Positions 22,831 to 34,395 of a stretch of 64,000 bases of DNA are shown here, in pieces. Made by a program: the position numbers and the translations under genes. How positions within the stretch are numbered: position 1 is the first letter of the stretch; the number at the start of each line of letters is the position of its first letter. Below the pieces are notes generated by a model. That model ran no database searches, was not told the DNA's origin, and saw nothing but the letters and a program-made list of their open reading frames with translations. Source of the DNA: Icerya purchasi (lineage: Eukaryota; Arthropoda; Insecta; Hemiptera; Monophlebidae); the NCBI GenBank assembly GCA_039619475.1, contig CM077115.1, forward strand, positions 443,518,792 to 443,582,791, written 5' to 3'.

Positions 22831-24972
22831 TTTATCTGATGATGATGCGTTATGAATTTTTTAAAGGTGATTTTTGAGGTCGTTTTATATTCCACCATAT
22901 TATGTGTTCTTGTTGACACGGTTTTTTGGGGTTTTTTTTGAACTTGAAGTTATAGGTATATACACGGTTTTAAAGAGTATTTTAATTGTAATTTAGTGAA
23001 ACCGTTCGTGGGTTATTGATGTTTATTCGATATTTTCGTCGTTTCTGAACCAGCTTATTAAGATTCCGAGTACATTATATATGTACTCGGAATCCTAAAA
23101 ATGCGTCTCGAAGCCGCACTACTCTATATCCGAGCCAAGTAAATCAGCTGGACCGGTGGTGTAGTAAACTTACACGAAATCCATAAAAAAAAAAGTAATT
23201 CTGACTAATACTAGAAATAATAATTAAAACTTTTCTCATTTTGTTTCCTTAAATTGAGAGTACACATTAATTACTTTTGAGGATTTCGGCCGTGAACACG
23301 CATCGGCAACATTTATTAATTAAAAATCTTAATTCTGAAATACTTAAATTCTAATTGTGCACATTTTTACAATTAAAAGTCTAAAAAATCGTCTAATATT
23401 CTCGCATGGAAGGCAACGGCAAACGAGTATCACATTATGGATATGCAGACGTATCAACAAGCATTTCGGCCAAACATCGATTATCCATTTTTTTTTTTAA
23501 AGTATGTAATCTTGCATACCATTACACAGTTGTGTCTATATAAAACAAAAATGTACGTTAATTTATAGGTAGCGTCGACAGAACATATTACCCCTGGGTA
23601 ATGATTGAAATGAAATGAATACAAATAGATATAGAGCTTACGGATAGCACGAGACACGCCGAGATATGTTTAAAAATTACCGAAACTATTTCAATTTCAT
23701 AAACATAAATGATATTTTGAACACGTAGACAAGCTAGAGGTTTAATTTTGAGAGCAAATATTTCTCAGTGATTGTACTAATTTTTACCTATCACTTTCTT
23801 CATCAAAAGTTTCTCTATTCCGAAAGGCCGCTCCTGATATATTCCTGCAAAGGCGCAACTTTCAAATGACTATTCCTCGCAACGTGCAATAATATAGCTT
23901 AATAATTTACCGCTACCAGGTCCGTTATGATTTTTTCTAAAAGCTAATATTCGATCTTCTTATCGACTAATCCCCCCCCCCAAACGAAAATGAATTCGCT
24001 GGCGACATCATTGACGACCGCATTTAAAAATATAGGCTCTTCTCCGGGCTATTTCTTTTTTTACCGGATATGTTCTTTTGTTCAGAATCTTAGCATGATG
24101 TTTTTTTCTTTTTTAAGCCTCCTCAAATAACGTCTCCTTAAATTCATTACTTCAAAGTCACACGTATTTCAACAAACCCATTAACTAGCATAAACATAAG
24201 AAGCTTGTGTGTCCGCCAATTATCCGGACAAACAAATGTCGCCGATACGCGCTCTGCCCACCTATATAATATGTAGATACTTAAAAATCAAAAAGAAATA
24301 AATAAATAAATAAAAATTACTTTGAAAAATGCAAAATTTCTTTTCATTTCAAGAAATCGCGCGGCAACTCCTCGTCTGCATTCCGAAACAGCTGATTCGC
24401 ATAGAGTGATACAGAGCTTTTTACCAATTACCGTCGAGCAACGGCGCGAACAGCGAAATAACCGTAATTCTAAGAAATGAGCATAAAGGCACGTGCGCGG
24501 TATTATTAAATCGAAATTGGCCAATTAGAAAGAATAATTATAAACAGTCGCCCCCGATACGCCCTAGTTAGGCGGATCCGCTCTACTGATGGCACACAAG
24601 ATACAATTTACAGCGTAAATCGAAAGTCGGCAATTATTTTTAATTTCATGCTTTTCTTACTTTTCACAGCGCCACATTATTACTTACCTTCAGAAACACG
24701 GTTCCCCCCCTTCGACTTTTTACCGAGTAATTACCGGTTTTCGATGGGGCTCTGATTAATGAAAAACTGAAAAGCGCCCTAAAAAATACTCACCCCGCCC
24801 TCTTTTCAACATTTACATCATTCTAAAAAAAATTATATTTCATTTAACCGCTGACAACTGCGATTTCTATTTTTGTGTAAATTTCCCATCAAACGTCTCA
24901 GCCCTAGTAATTAAGATGTTTCAGCGACTCAGATTTGTCCAAACATGTGCACCGAAAATAAAACCCTAAAAA
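22831..24972. other. no recognisable gene; AT-rich spacer
   Basis: Contains the short perfect palindrome at 23062-23094, a C run at 23972-23980 and an (AAAT) patch at 24296-24314. The reverse frame 24288-24524 has no recognised motif. Confidence 0.45.
23062..23094. repeat. perfect 14-bp inverted repeat (hairpin)
   Basis: gattccgagtacat, a 5-base tatat loop, then atgtactcggaatc. The arms match exactly. There is no T run beside it that would suggest a terminator. It may be a remnant of a palindromic element or a chance cruciform. Confidence 0.8.
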
Positions 24973-26272
24973 AACCTGCGAAATTTCATAAGAGCGTGTA
25001 CGGCGAAACTCAAAAAAAAATTATTGGGGATAATGACTTGAAAAAGAAATACACACTTACTACATTGTGTAGATCATCGAGATGCTTTATTATTAATAGG
25101 ACGTCCAATCGCATCCATTATTAATTAATAATTGCCTGGCATCTCCAATGTACACTTTCTACTAAATGTTTGGCGTAATCTCGAGCAAAAGACCTCCCCC
25201 CATATCAATCGAATTTGTCGAAATAACTACTTGACCCAGGTCCAGATCTTCTTTCCTCGGGAGTTTCAACTTGAGAAGCCCTCACACATTTTCTATTGGA
25301 TTTGCATACTGCGACTGCCAATCCAGTACGTTAACGTCATTTTCTTGTTTCAATGCAGTACAAAGACGACTATCAGATGTTTTAGGTCACATTGTCTTCT
25401 TGCAGTAACTGATTTTCATTTTCCCGCATAAACCACCTTTCGGCAAACAGTAATAAAGCCCTCTGATGATATATTTTGACGATTTTGGCAGCGGTCAAAT
25501 TTTCTTGTGAAGATGTGCAAATTGCCAAATCGCTGCTTTGAGAGACAGCTCCAGACATGCACCTTTACCCCGGGTGTTTAACGGTCCGCTGGATGAGTCT
25601 ATTGGCGTGATTAGACCAGGTACGAGTGATAGAAGAACATGCCCAAAAAGGGAGCTTTGTCCGAAAAAATTACGTCGTCCAATCACGCTCCAAATTTTCT
25701 TTCGCCCAATTCAGTCTTTTTTTGACATGTTTTTTTTTTTTTTGGGCAGTAGCGGTTTCTCTTCATTGTGCTTCGAAATTTCACTTCATGAGCCAGTAAA
25801 CGTTTTCTTATAGTGGCACATGTTAAATCCTTTTTACGCAAAATCACTTGCCCCCTACGCAGCGGTAGACAAGGATTCTTTTCAAACACACCTGTAAATC
25901 AATTTATCCTCCTTTTTCATTGTTTTTCGTACGGAGCCACGATCATCCGCGGTAGGTCATCGACGTTTTTTACGTGTCGGAATAACGTTTCACCCACTTA
26001 CTTACAAATGTGTCTGCGACTTTTTCATGTACTTAACGGCAACTCCGAGCGACATTTTCGGTCCTTTTGGATGTATAAAACACGACTTCGTATAATGTAA
26101 TGCGTAAACGGCAGACATGGCGAAATATGTTTTCTATGACTAAGATCGAACGACAACTGAGACATTTCGTACAAAGCATCTCTAAGGGGAAGATCTGCTC
26201 AAACTTAGATTTCCCCTCTAATGGTTTCAAGGACAAAGTTTTGCCGTACACGCTCTTATGAAACCGATACTG
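24973..26272 (-). mobile_element. Tc1-type DNA transposon, broken transposase
   Basis: A ~1.3-kb element. The right end reads, on the minus strand, TA-cagtatcggtttcataagag; the left end carries the matching aatttcataagagcgtgtac. The ends agree over ~30 bp, but the outermost left bases have decayed and its TA is gone. Minus-strand fragments spell a Tc1/mariner transposase: a helix-turn-helix part (ATIRKRLLAHEVKF at ~25795-25750), QEDN at 25405-25394, and VNVLDWQSQYANPIENV at ~25340-25285 (VLDWPxQSPDLNPIEN in intact enzymes). The D codon at 25394 and the E codon at 25291 are 103 bp apart, which gives a D34E spacing once a frameshift is allowed for. It is inactive. Confidence 0.85.
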
Positions 26273-26430
26273 TAAGTAGGAACCAACAGTGCTTAAATCC
26301 GATGCACTTAGCACTCCGTCACTATGAATAAATCGCAACCCCAAACGCGCACTGTAAACTTTATTTTCCTATATCATTACCCCAATTACGTCCATTCTTT
26401 TTTTTTTTATTTATTTTTTTTTAATTTTTG

Positions 26431-26572
26431 GGAGCGTCAACTCCGAACATTAACCTAGCTCAAGTGAAATTTTTGAAAGTGTCAATCAGCGCGAATCGAG
26501 CCTAGGTCTACCCGAATGAAACACGATTAACTAATCCACTACGTCACGGAAGCCGGTTGCTATCTCTTTCTT
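26431..26572 (-). mobile_element. SINE family 2 copy
   Basis: On the minus strand it starts gatagcaaccggcttccgtg with a box A-like tgacgtagtggattag, continues gtttcattcgggtagaccta, has a decayed box B (ctcgattcg) and ends ttaatgttcggagttgacgc. This agrees with the copies at 17665, 31164 and 32148. The head is more diverged than in the 17665 copy. Confidence 0.75.
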
Positions 26573-26598
26573 GTTTATTCACTTTTTCTACATTTTCC

Positions 26599-26880
26599 TT
26601 AAAGTAAAGTAAGTCCCATACGCTTAACAGGGCGTCGGCGATTGTGAAGTTACGTTTTCCATAATGGTACAAAACCTAATGGATCCGATGAGAATACTGA
26701 GGCCAGTTCCTTTCTAGTTGGGATTCGCCTTTACTTTTCCAGATTTCTCTGGTACCCAATTCAATTTCAGATTAGGTATAAACCTGGGAGCAACTTGGAT
26801 TCGGAACGAGACAAGTCTCAATAACACACCTCTGGTTTGGCAGCCAAGCGTCTTAACCACTAGGCTACCATGCTACCTAT
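26599..26880 (-). mobile_element. SINE family 1, most complete copy
   Basis: The minus strand begins ataggtagcatggtagccta with box A tagcctagtggtta, then gacgcttggctgccaaacca and gacttgtctcgttccgaatc (box B with one extra base). The family 1 body follows (gggtaccagagaaatctgga to cttactttactttaag). It differs from family 2 in both head and body. It is the best copy for defining the consensus, because the head is missing at 18401 and the 34960 copy has an insertion. Its head is also on the forward strand as an apparent reverse 'tRNA', but the cloverleaf is incomplete. Confidence 0.82.
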
Positions 26881-27689
26881 ATATTTTCCTCAAAAATCCC
26901 CATATTATTCCCGCTCATTATTCCTATTGCACAGTAAAAACTACCTCATGCATTTCTGGCTTTCCACGTTTTTCTTTCCCGTTATACTCATATTCCACTT
27001 TGTGCAGCCGCTCGACTGAAAAAACATTTACCTCTTTCGCGAATACTTATTTCGCGTTTGCTTTTTTAAAATTTCATAAAGAGACAACACTTAAATTTAT
27101 TTCTTTTTATAAACGATACACCCATTACTACACTAAAGGAATTTAAAATTTTTGTTTTTTACGTAAGTGACAATTTACTAGACATACACGACTGAAGAAC
27201 AGTTTCTTTTAGTCATCAAGGCCGACCCGAATCACAGCAAATTGCCGCTTCATAGAAGAAGACTAATGTAAACGAGTTGATGAAATTTACCGCACGCTAA
27301 AAAACACCAATGATCAGATTTGAAATCGAAGATGGAGTTATTTTTTTTCGGAAACTGCTCTATCTGCACTAATTTTTTCCTTGTCGCCCCGTCGACACGA
27401 CTCGGTGCGTCCAAAAATCGCATGTGCGCACGTTTCATCGGCACCATAAATGTCTATTGTTTTTGTCCTCTAAGCGCTTTTTTACTTTTTTTTTTCTACC
27501 TACAAAAATACCCGTTTTGCCGATACCATTTTTTTCCAACTACATATTATTATTATTCTTTTTCTGCGTCGATTTATTTTTAGGCGAAATGGGAAGTTGT
27601 TACACCATACTTCGATACAGTTTAAAACTCTGATTATAAAATCTCAAATCACTTAAAATTTTTACTTCTCGTTAAAAAAAAAATAAATA
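26881..27689. other. no recognisable gene; AT-rich spacer
   Basis: Frames 26718-27146, 27250-27447 (reverse), 27320-27583 and 27424-27633 overlap on both strands and show no motif. The patch 27330-27450 is less AT-rich (cgtcgacacgactcggtgcg) and could be unique sequence. Confidence 0.4.
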
Positions 27690-27917
27690 AAAAAAATAAA
27701 ATGTAATCTCTTCGATTACTAACGAAATCTAGCGAGATGCTTTAATATCTATGGAGAAAATGTACACAAACACTAGAGCTTCGCAATCATTTTTAATACT
27801 TCCAAGTTTTTTATAACTCATCACGCGGATATTTCTAGACCTTCTTCAAATTCCCTGACACTTTGAACAAAAACTTCTCTGACTTTTCCCGGTATTCTAG
27901 AGTGTGGTGTCACATCC
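27690..27917 (+). mobile_element. hAT-like repeat ('GTGGCCACCCTG' family), decayed partial copy
   Basis: Aligns by eye with the right part of 51254-51645: ctcttcgattacta (27706), cgcaatcattt (27783), ctcatcacgcggatatttct (27816) and a decayed end agtgtggtgtcacatcct (27900-27917). The matching stretches in the other copy are ctcttcgattacta, tgcaatcattt, acatcacgcaggtatttctg and aaagtggccaccctg. The left terminus is missing. Confidence 0.6.
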
Positions 27918-28539
27918 TAAACAAATAGAAAAAAAACGATATGAAATATGATATTACCGACCGCATGTATTGTTTTCATTAAATGCAAGCAGCATTAGAA
28001 AAGAAAGAAGCGGTTAAACATTAAAAGGCAAGCGGTATATTTACGATTTAGCCTACATCAATCCACTAAATCCACTGCTAGATATAGACTTTACCCAGCT
28101 TCTTCCACTCGTTCCGGTCTTGCACCTGCATAAACCGGAAGAATTTTGAGCAGGTACGACCTCCTCGCTATGTTCGTGGTATTTGTAATTAGTTGCATTT
28201 GGAAGTTGCTACATGTCGCCTTTTGTATGCATGTATATTTTTCAAATGATTCCAAATTGAAGTTCTATCGTCATCCGATAAGTTAAAAAATCGTAAAAAT
28301 TGATGAGGAATCAAATTTATTATACAACTACGATATATACGACGAGGGTTTTATAATTAAAATATACGTGCAATTTATAAGTTTAGTAAAATTGAAAATT
28401 TCGTTTTTTTTTATTTTCGCCAGATCCGATGTAGAACCACTTAAAATTATCTGCTATATAAATTAATAAAACTATTTAGGGAACAAAGTTGCAATTAAAA
28501 GTTAAATAATTATACGATATTGTATGAAAAATAAAATGG
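27918..28539. other. no clear feature; possible LINE scrap at ~28080-28140
   Basis: On the minus strand 28137-28090 reads VQDRNEWKKL, resembling the DRxxWR segment near the C-terminus of several LINE families. This is too short to call. The rest is AT-rich. Confidence 0.3.
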
Positions 28540-30432
28540 TAAAGCGTGTCTACACATTACAGCACTAGAGTATCTTTTAGCAATTCAGAATAAAGCTTTT
28601 AAAAAATCTATATTCCCGGCTTGCTGGAAGATCGCCATCATAATTCCGATCCCCAAATCGAATAAGAACTCTTCTATTAATAGACCAATAGCACTCACAA
28701 GTGTGCTGGGTAAAATATTAGGGCAATTGCTAAACAAAAGGCTCTTACGGACACACTCGCAGCCAACAAGATACTATCTATCCACCAATATGGTTTTAGC
28801 CGGCAACAATCAACACAGCTAGCGGTAAATGATCATGCCATGAACGTCAGAAGATCATTCATAAATTCGAATTCCACAGTCGCAGTTTTCTTCGATTTTT
28901 CTAAAGCTTATTATACCATGTACAACCGGTACCTCGTCCTCAAAAAACTACATCAAATCGGGATAGATGGTAATTTAGCAAACATAATCAAAAAATTCCT
29001 TACTGACGGATAGATTCGCGTTAGAATAGGGAACATCCTATCAAAGGAAAGAGCAATATCGCAAAGATCACCCTTGAGTGCCACTTTGTTCTTGCTTACG
29101 CTAAACGATATGACTTCGGTTGTCGAGAAGCCAGTTTCTATCAAAATGTTCGCCCCGATGATGTTAGCATATCTCTTTAAGCATCGTCGCTCGAAATCGC
29201 TAGACAAATAATACAGCCATAAATCAATACAGCCACGACTATGATTTTCTAATATCCGCCGAGAAAACAAATTACATAATTTTCTCAAATAATAGCAAAC
29301 ATCAAAATATAGTTTTGACACTGCGTTCCAGACCAATTCCACAAGTACAAACAATCTTAGGAATCCTGCTTGATAAAAAGCTATAATGGAAGGACTATAT
29401 ATAACGTACATACGCTCGAAATGCATCCGCTCTTTAGGAATTCTCAAGTTGCTCAAACACTCTGATATAGGATGCAACAGAAGAACACTATTACATTTAT
29501 ATCGATCGTTCATCCGAACAAAATAGGACTACAGGGCTCAACTTTATAATTCAGCAAGTCGCACAACCTTAGAAAAATTAGACTGCATTGATCATCAAGG
29601 CATTAGATTAGCAACCGGAGCGTTCAGACCCACGACAAGCCTCTGTGTAGAAGCCAACGAACCCTCTCTCAAATATCGAAAAATGATCCAAACCGCAAAT
29701 CCCCTAATTTTCGCTGCAGCTATACCAGGGACTTACCAACAGAAACCTTCTATTTCACGACTATTATCGGAATAAATACAAGTCAATCCAAAAGGGTGAT
29801 CACAGCACATAGAGTTAAAATTTGAAGAAAATATCCGAATCTCCTATATCTCTAAAACATACCGCTCGCTTCCCCAGATCTCCACACGTCCTGCACCATG
29901 GTCAATACCGTCAATCCAAATCATCGACGAACTGTTGAAGTTATCAAACTACTCCGCAAGTACCGTAGGCACGCAGTCAAGATTAAATAGTATTTTAGAG
30001 CGGTATCCAAACAGAGTATTAAACCGACGGATCAAAAACAGCAATAGCGGCCCAAGCGGCTTTCTTCACTCCAAACACAACAAGCGAAGCTGAAAAACTA
30101 CCGTCATGGAACTCAGCTAAAACTGCTGAATTGTATATAATATACCTTGCATTGCAAGAAATATCGCAAACACGTACAAAACACCGGTTTATAATACTAA
30201 CAGACCATAAATACAGTATCCATTCTTACAAATCCATTAGGCATGTAAACAGCTTTATCAATTCCTCTAAAAATGCAACATTGAACTTCAAGATTTGAAT
30301 ACTGTATGACACGTTTAACACATATAAACTGGCTAAAAGATTAAAAGGAAAAACCAAGCCAAAAAAAACAAAACAAAAAAGAACTCATAGTTGTGTTAAA
30401 ACTGTATTGTATATAAATAAATAAATAAATAA
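28540..30432 (+). mobile_element. LINE remnant: RT, RNase H and tail (I/Jockey type)
   Basis: Forward translation with frameshifts gives a non-LTR reverse transcriptase: FPACWKIAIIIPIPKS (28610-28660), then NRPIALTSVLGKIL, VAVFFDFSKAYYTMY (~28880-28925, catalytic motif A with FDFSKAYYT), and SQRSPLSATLFLL with LNDM (~29055-29112, normally PQGSPLSxTLF). The FADD motif C is damaged near 29150 (MFAPM). An RNase H domain starts with TDGSK at 30026-30037 and continues through TAELYIIYLAL. It ends in A-rich sequence and (AAAT)n at 30409-30432, a typical LINE 3' end. The 5' half (ORF1, endonuclease) is missing. The 186-residue reverse frame 29513-28953 is an antisense shadow. Confidence 0.85.
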
Positions 30433-31163
30433 GAATAAAACTAACAATTAATTGTGAAACCCCTTCACAGCAAAGTCGAAGCGAGCATGGTGGAAAAATC
30501 TTCATGCTTAATGTCTATTATATAAACCTTGACATTTCCACATCCGTTCAATATCATAACAATAACAAAGTTAAAGTATGTACCAAAGCTGTACAGAGAC
30601 GTGGTTAAAGAGCTCTCAGCACCCAGAGACAATTAAAGGTTTCGCGCCTCTTCCCCTTTGCAAAATGAAATGGGGGGAAGAGGAAGAAAATTTAAAAATC
30701 GTTTTTAAAAAATTTGAGCATGTTAAGAAATGGTTTTTACACTTTTTATTTCAAATGATCTCGAATTTTTAAATATTTTAAATTTTTTGCGCGTTTATTT
30801 TCGAGGTTTCGCCAAATTTTACCTGAGAAAACGAACTAAAATAATTATGACAACAATGTCGAAATATTTAAATTATTCTAAAATATTATTCAACTACAAT
30901 ATTGCAATTTTTTTTTACATAAAAAAAAAAAGAAGAAAATTGGGCTGCTCGTCAACCAATTACCTTCACCGAGAAACAATTAGAAATGAAAAAGGAAAGT
31001 TATATAAAACACTACATTTAACGTAAAATTATAACAAGTGGAAAATAAAGTAAGTATGAAGTAAAAAAATTGTTTGATATATAATGCTTTAAATACAATT
31101 TACTTCAAAAAGAAATTTCCCTAGCCTTTGCCGAGGCTTCAAAATCAGAAAGAGGCAAAAAAA
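30433..31163. other. no recognisable gene; AT-rich spacer
   Basis: Frames 30578-30772 and 30730-31026 are low-complexity with no motif. There are A runs at ~30920 and ~31165. Confidence 0.45.
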
Positions 31164-31300
31164 TAAAAAAAAAAGAGCCAGCTACGGTGGCAAAGTTTTT
31201 TTTAATTGTGTTTCATTCGGGTAAAATATCTCCCACTAGCACACATTTTAACTTCCAAAAATTTTACTTGTGCCGTGTTAATGTCCGTAGTTGATCCTTC
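31164..31300 (+). mobile_element. SINE family 2, internally deleted copy
   Basis: Begins agccagctacggtggc like the 17665 copy, loses most of the head after box A, resumes at tgtttcattcgggtaaaata (as in the 26572 copy) and ends acttccaaaaattttacttg and gttaatgtccgtagttgatc. The order of shared blocks supports one family. Confidence 0.68.
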
Positions 31301-32004
31301 CAACCAAAAAAAAACAAAACAACAAACCTGAGGAAAAAGAAATTCTCAAATCATGGAAACCCTCATACACACTCCTTTAAAAAAAAAAAAAAACTCCACC
31401 TCTACGCCCTATGGATAAATATTTAGATAAAGCAAAAGTAGACGCAGTTCGAGCGTGATGGTTGCAGCAAGAAATGTTTATAATATCGAACAAACAAGAA
31501 GAATTTGTAATATCATTTTAGTCTTGCTGTTTTTAGGAAATTTTCTTTGTTCAGTTTCCTCTTTGGTATTTTTTGAGTTTTATTATTTTCATTGTATTTT
31601 AATACTCCATCGCTCGCGCAATTTCTGCGCACAGATGGAAATGTGTATGATAATAATTATAACAATAAAGTTATTTGATTTGATTAATTAAAAAAAAAAA
31701 AAACAAAAAAACATTAGGATTAGAATTATTCAAACGAAAGTTTATGTTAAATTTTCAGAGTAAAATATTATATTCGTTTTAAATACTATTTAATAAAAAT
31801 TGTATCACAAATGAAGAAAAAATGTCGTAAGTTCCCCGTATAACACGAATTACTCTATATGAAACAACAACAAAAATTTAAAGCGTGTACATATTTCTTT
31901 TAAAATGAATTTTCAATTATAGAATTTATACTTACGATTAATAGATTTCTTGAAATCGCACTTTGCGCAAATATGACAATATAACATGTTGCCTAACATC
32001 CTTT
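31301..32004. other. spacer; possible LINE 3' end at ~31640-31695
   Basis: The frame 31455-31691 has no motif, but it ends in caataaagttatttgatttg followed by an A run, like 3' ends of some LINEs and like 7880-7926. The rest is AT-rich. Confidence 0.4.
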
Positions 32005-32148
32005 TGGGGGGGGGGGCGTCAACTGTGGACTAACTTAGTGAAGTGAAATATTTGTATATTATTTTAAAAGCAGAGCAATGGGATTCGAACCAGGTGCTAT
32101 CCGATCGAAACAACATTGGCTAATTAACTATGCCGTGGTAGCTGGCAA
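32005..32148 (-). mobile_element. SINE family 2 copy with intact box B
   Basis: The minus strand starts ttgccagctaccacggcata with box A-like cggcatagttaattag, has box B ggttcgaatccc (32090-32079), and a body ending cacagttgacgcc followed by a C run (G run 32006-32016 on the forward strand). The 5' end matches the 17665 copy closely (gccagctaccgtggcctagt). Confidence 0.8.
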
Positions 32149-32983
32149 AGAAACATTTCTTCGCCACATTCTCATTCAGAAACGAGTTTGCTTTTTCACG
32201 GTGATGCCGTGGTACTGGCATTCAATCCATCCTGGCATATTTCACTTCTTTTTTTTTTCCCTCCCATTTTGCAAATCAAGACCACAGTGACCTAATTTTA
32301 ATCTTAATACTTTGATGATCAATTTTTTGAATATTCTTGAAGAAATAAGGTTTTTTGAATCGATCATTTCTCGGTCATAAAGGATCAACCTAGGATGGTA
32401 TTATTAGATTCCCCGGGACGAATTTAATTTTCATTTTAAACGGTTTTCGCATCCTCCGACGTTCTGAAATTCGTTGTCTTCAATCTACAATCTAATTTAA
32501 TTATTAATATTGTCGTTATAATTTAACAACCGACATTAAAAATGAACGCACACTGGTTTATGTCAAAAATGTTGCTAGGACATGCAGAATTGCTTTTCCT
32601 CTTTGTTCTTTCTTCTGCAGTAATCCGACAGTTTCAGTGCAAAACCAATGTTTACCGTATAAATTCGTCTAATCTCACATAAAAAGTGAAGTGAGAATGC
32701 AGTATCTCCAACGTATTTAATCTTCCTACGTACTTCTTTTAATGATTAATCAATATACCAGTTGCCCTTGTTAAGTTTCGACATTTTAAAATGTGAAACG
32801 TTCTTCATTCAGTTTCTTTTAGCCGCGATTTTTATTTCTGCTCCGTATATTATTGCGCTCTACAATACATCCGTTCCCAATTTAAATCAAAACCATCATT
32901 TTATATTCACTATTGAGAAGTTATTTTAAATGCACAGCTGTGAACAATTTCAGCGCATTCGATTGATGTGTACTGCTCCATAG
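32149..32983. other. no recognisable gene; AT-rich spacer
   Basis: Ordinary AT-rich DNA; no frame with a motif, no repeat noticed. Confidence 0.4.
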
Positions 32984-33304
32984 TAGTGATGTGTGTAGTT
33001 CGTGAACGAACTGATTAAAAGAACTGATTCATGAAAAAGAACTAAAAGAATTGATTCACAAAACTTAAAAGAACTGGTTCTGTATGAACAGTTTCGGGTG
33101 AAACGCGAATGAACAGAATGAGCCGGAGCGAATAGTCTGGACAGACAAAATTAAAACGATTACACGGTCGCTTAGTATAGTAAGATTTGTTTACATGTAG
33201 ATCTAAAAGATTTTCGAAAACAATCAGTTCTTTGGGAACCGGATCTTTAAATCAGTTCTTTATAGTGAACTGATCTGCAAAAAGAACTGTAAAACCCATC
33301 ACTA
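32984..33304. mobile_element. hAT-type MITE with perfect 8-bp target duplication
   Basis: A 321-bp non-coding element. ctccatag lies on both sides (32976-32983 and 33305-33312), a perfect 8-bp duplication as made by hAT transposases. The ends are inverted: tagtgatgtgtgtagttc on the left, and tagtgatgggttttacagtt as the complement of the right. Inside both ends are repeated gaactgatt/aatcagttc words, so the termini can pair further inward. No transposase sequence is present. Elements starting tagtgatgggt with gttcgtgaacgaact-like repeats are known from several animal genomes; that comparison is from memory. Confidence 0.85.
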
Positions 33305-33424
33305 CTCCATAGCAAAAATCTCTTAAGACTGGCGCTTCAAATACGTGCTATCGTTAGTCATTCTCACATTCATTGTCAAAGTTACAGTGTTGCCAGACGG
33401 GTCCACCTAATATGGCCAACCCTG

Positions 33425-33428
<4 letters not shown>

Positions 33429-33460
<32 letters not shown>
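33429..33460. repeat. (TA)n microsatellite
   Basis: About sixteen TA units ending tatggg. Confidence 0.95.
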
Positions 33461-33461
<1 letters not shown>

Positions 33462-33585
33462 GTGTGAGTGTATTCTTAAACTTCCCCATACACAACTTTT
33501 ACGTCCATCTACCATATCGCGAATTAATAAAGTATAGCGCCAGTTCGTCTTCATACAGCAGTGATCAACTTCAACTTGCAAGCTA

Positions 33586-34395
33586 ACAAGGTGAACATCA
33601 GAAATGTGAGTCGCCGATTTGGTTCAACTTTTTCCGGATGGTAGTATTCGGTAAAAAACGAAAATGCAATTCACCGATTTTTACGTTAATCCGTGAAACT
33701 CGAGAAAAACGTGTTTAAATTTAGTGAGCTAATATGAGGTGTGACTATAAAGTGGTAACGAAAATTTGGTTTAACCATTTTCTTAGACTGGAGCGGAGTA
33801 GTTCATAATGAATTTTTACCGATCGGTCGTACAGTCAATGATGAGAACTTACAAGTTTTAAATGGTGTGAGGCAATCAACAACCCGAACACTTTGGAGAA
33901 ACAACTTCCGTACGGATTTTGCATCAAGACAACGCACCGGCGCATATTTTCTTATCCAACTGTTCGTGGTAGCATAACATCGCTGTAATGCCGCAACCAC
34001 TCTATTCTGCAGACACGGCAGTCTTTCTTTCCTACTTCATAAACTCATGAAGATACACTTAGATACCAGATGATAAAATCGAAATCGCAAAGCGAGATAC
34101 CATAGATCTAAAAGGACGTTCCAACAGTGTTTCTCGACACTACGGCGCGGCATATAAGTGCATAATATCAAAGGAGGATTATTTCGAACGGACCCCATGA
34201 AATAAACATTGAAGATTAGGTGAATATTTTTTGAAAAAAATGAAAATTCCCGTTATTTTTTGATCACGGCTCGTATTTAACTCGCTAACTTTAGGAGTAC
34301 TTTTTTTGAGTTTCACAGACTAATACAAAAAACGGCGATACCGCTACATCTGGAAATAGTTGGACCAAATCGCACACTTCTGACGTTCCCCTTGT
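33586..34395 (+). mobile_element. mariner-type element, internally deleted, with ~150-bp inverted ends
   Basis: An 810-bp element bounded by TA on each side (33584-33585, 34396-34397). The left end acaaggtgaacatcagaaat pairs with the right end, whose complement is acaaggggaacgtcagaagt. The resemblance continues inward for ~140-150 bp (tttggttcaactttttccgg; ccgtgaaactcgag). Between the arms is the C-terminal half of a mariner transposase: DWSGVVHNEFLP and GRTVNDENL near 33790-33840, LHQDNAPAH (33919-33945), QPLYSADTAVF (33994-34023), and later YFER. The aspartates at 33928 and 34012 have 27 residues between them instead of 34, with the frame kept, so seven residues are lost. The N-terminal DNA-binding half is missing. 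It cannot encode a working enzyme. Confidence 0.85.

Noticed and set aside
25538..26100. Forward frames as host coding sequence
   Set aside because: They are antisense to the Tc1 transposase remnant.
28953..29513. 186-residue reverse open frame, the longest unexplained protein-like frame after the satellite frame
   Set aside because: It lies antisense to the RT of the 28540-30432 LINE, whose motifs read on the forward strand. No domain is seen in the reverse frame.
33387..33424. cagtgttgcca ... tggccaaccctg as ends of a tiny hAT element
   Set aside because: The ends match only partly, the interval is ~38 bp, and there is no flanking duplication.
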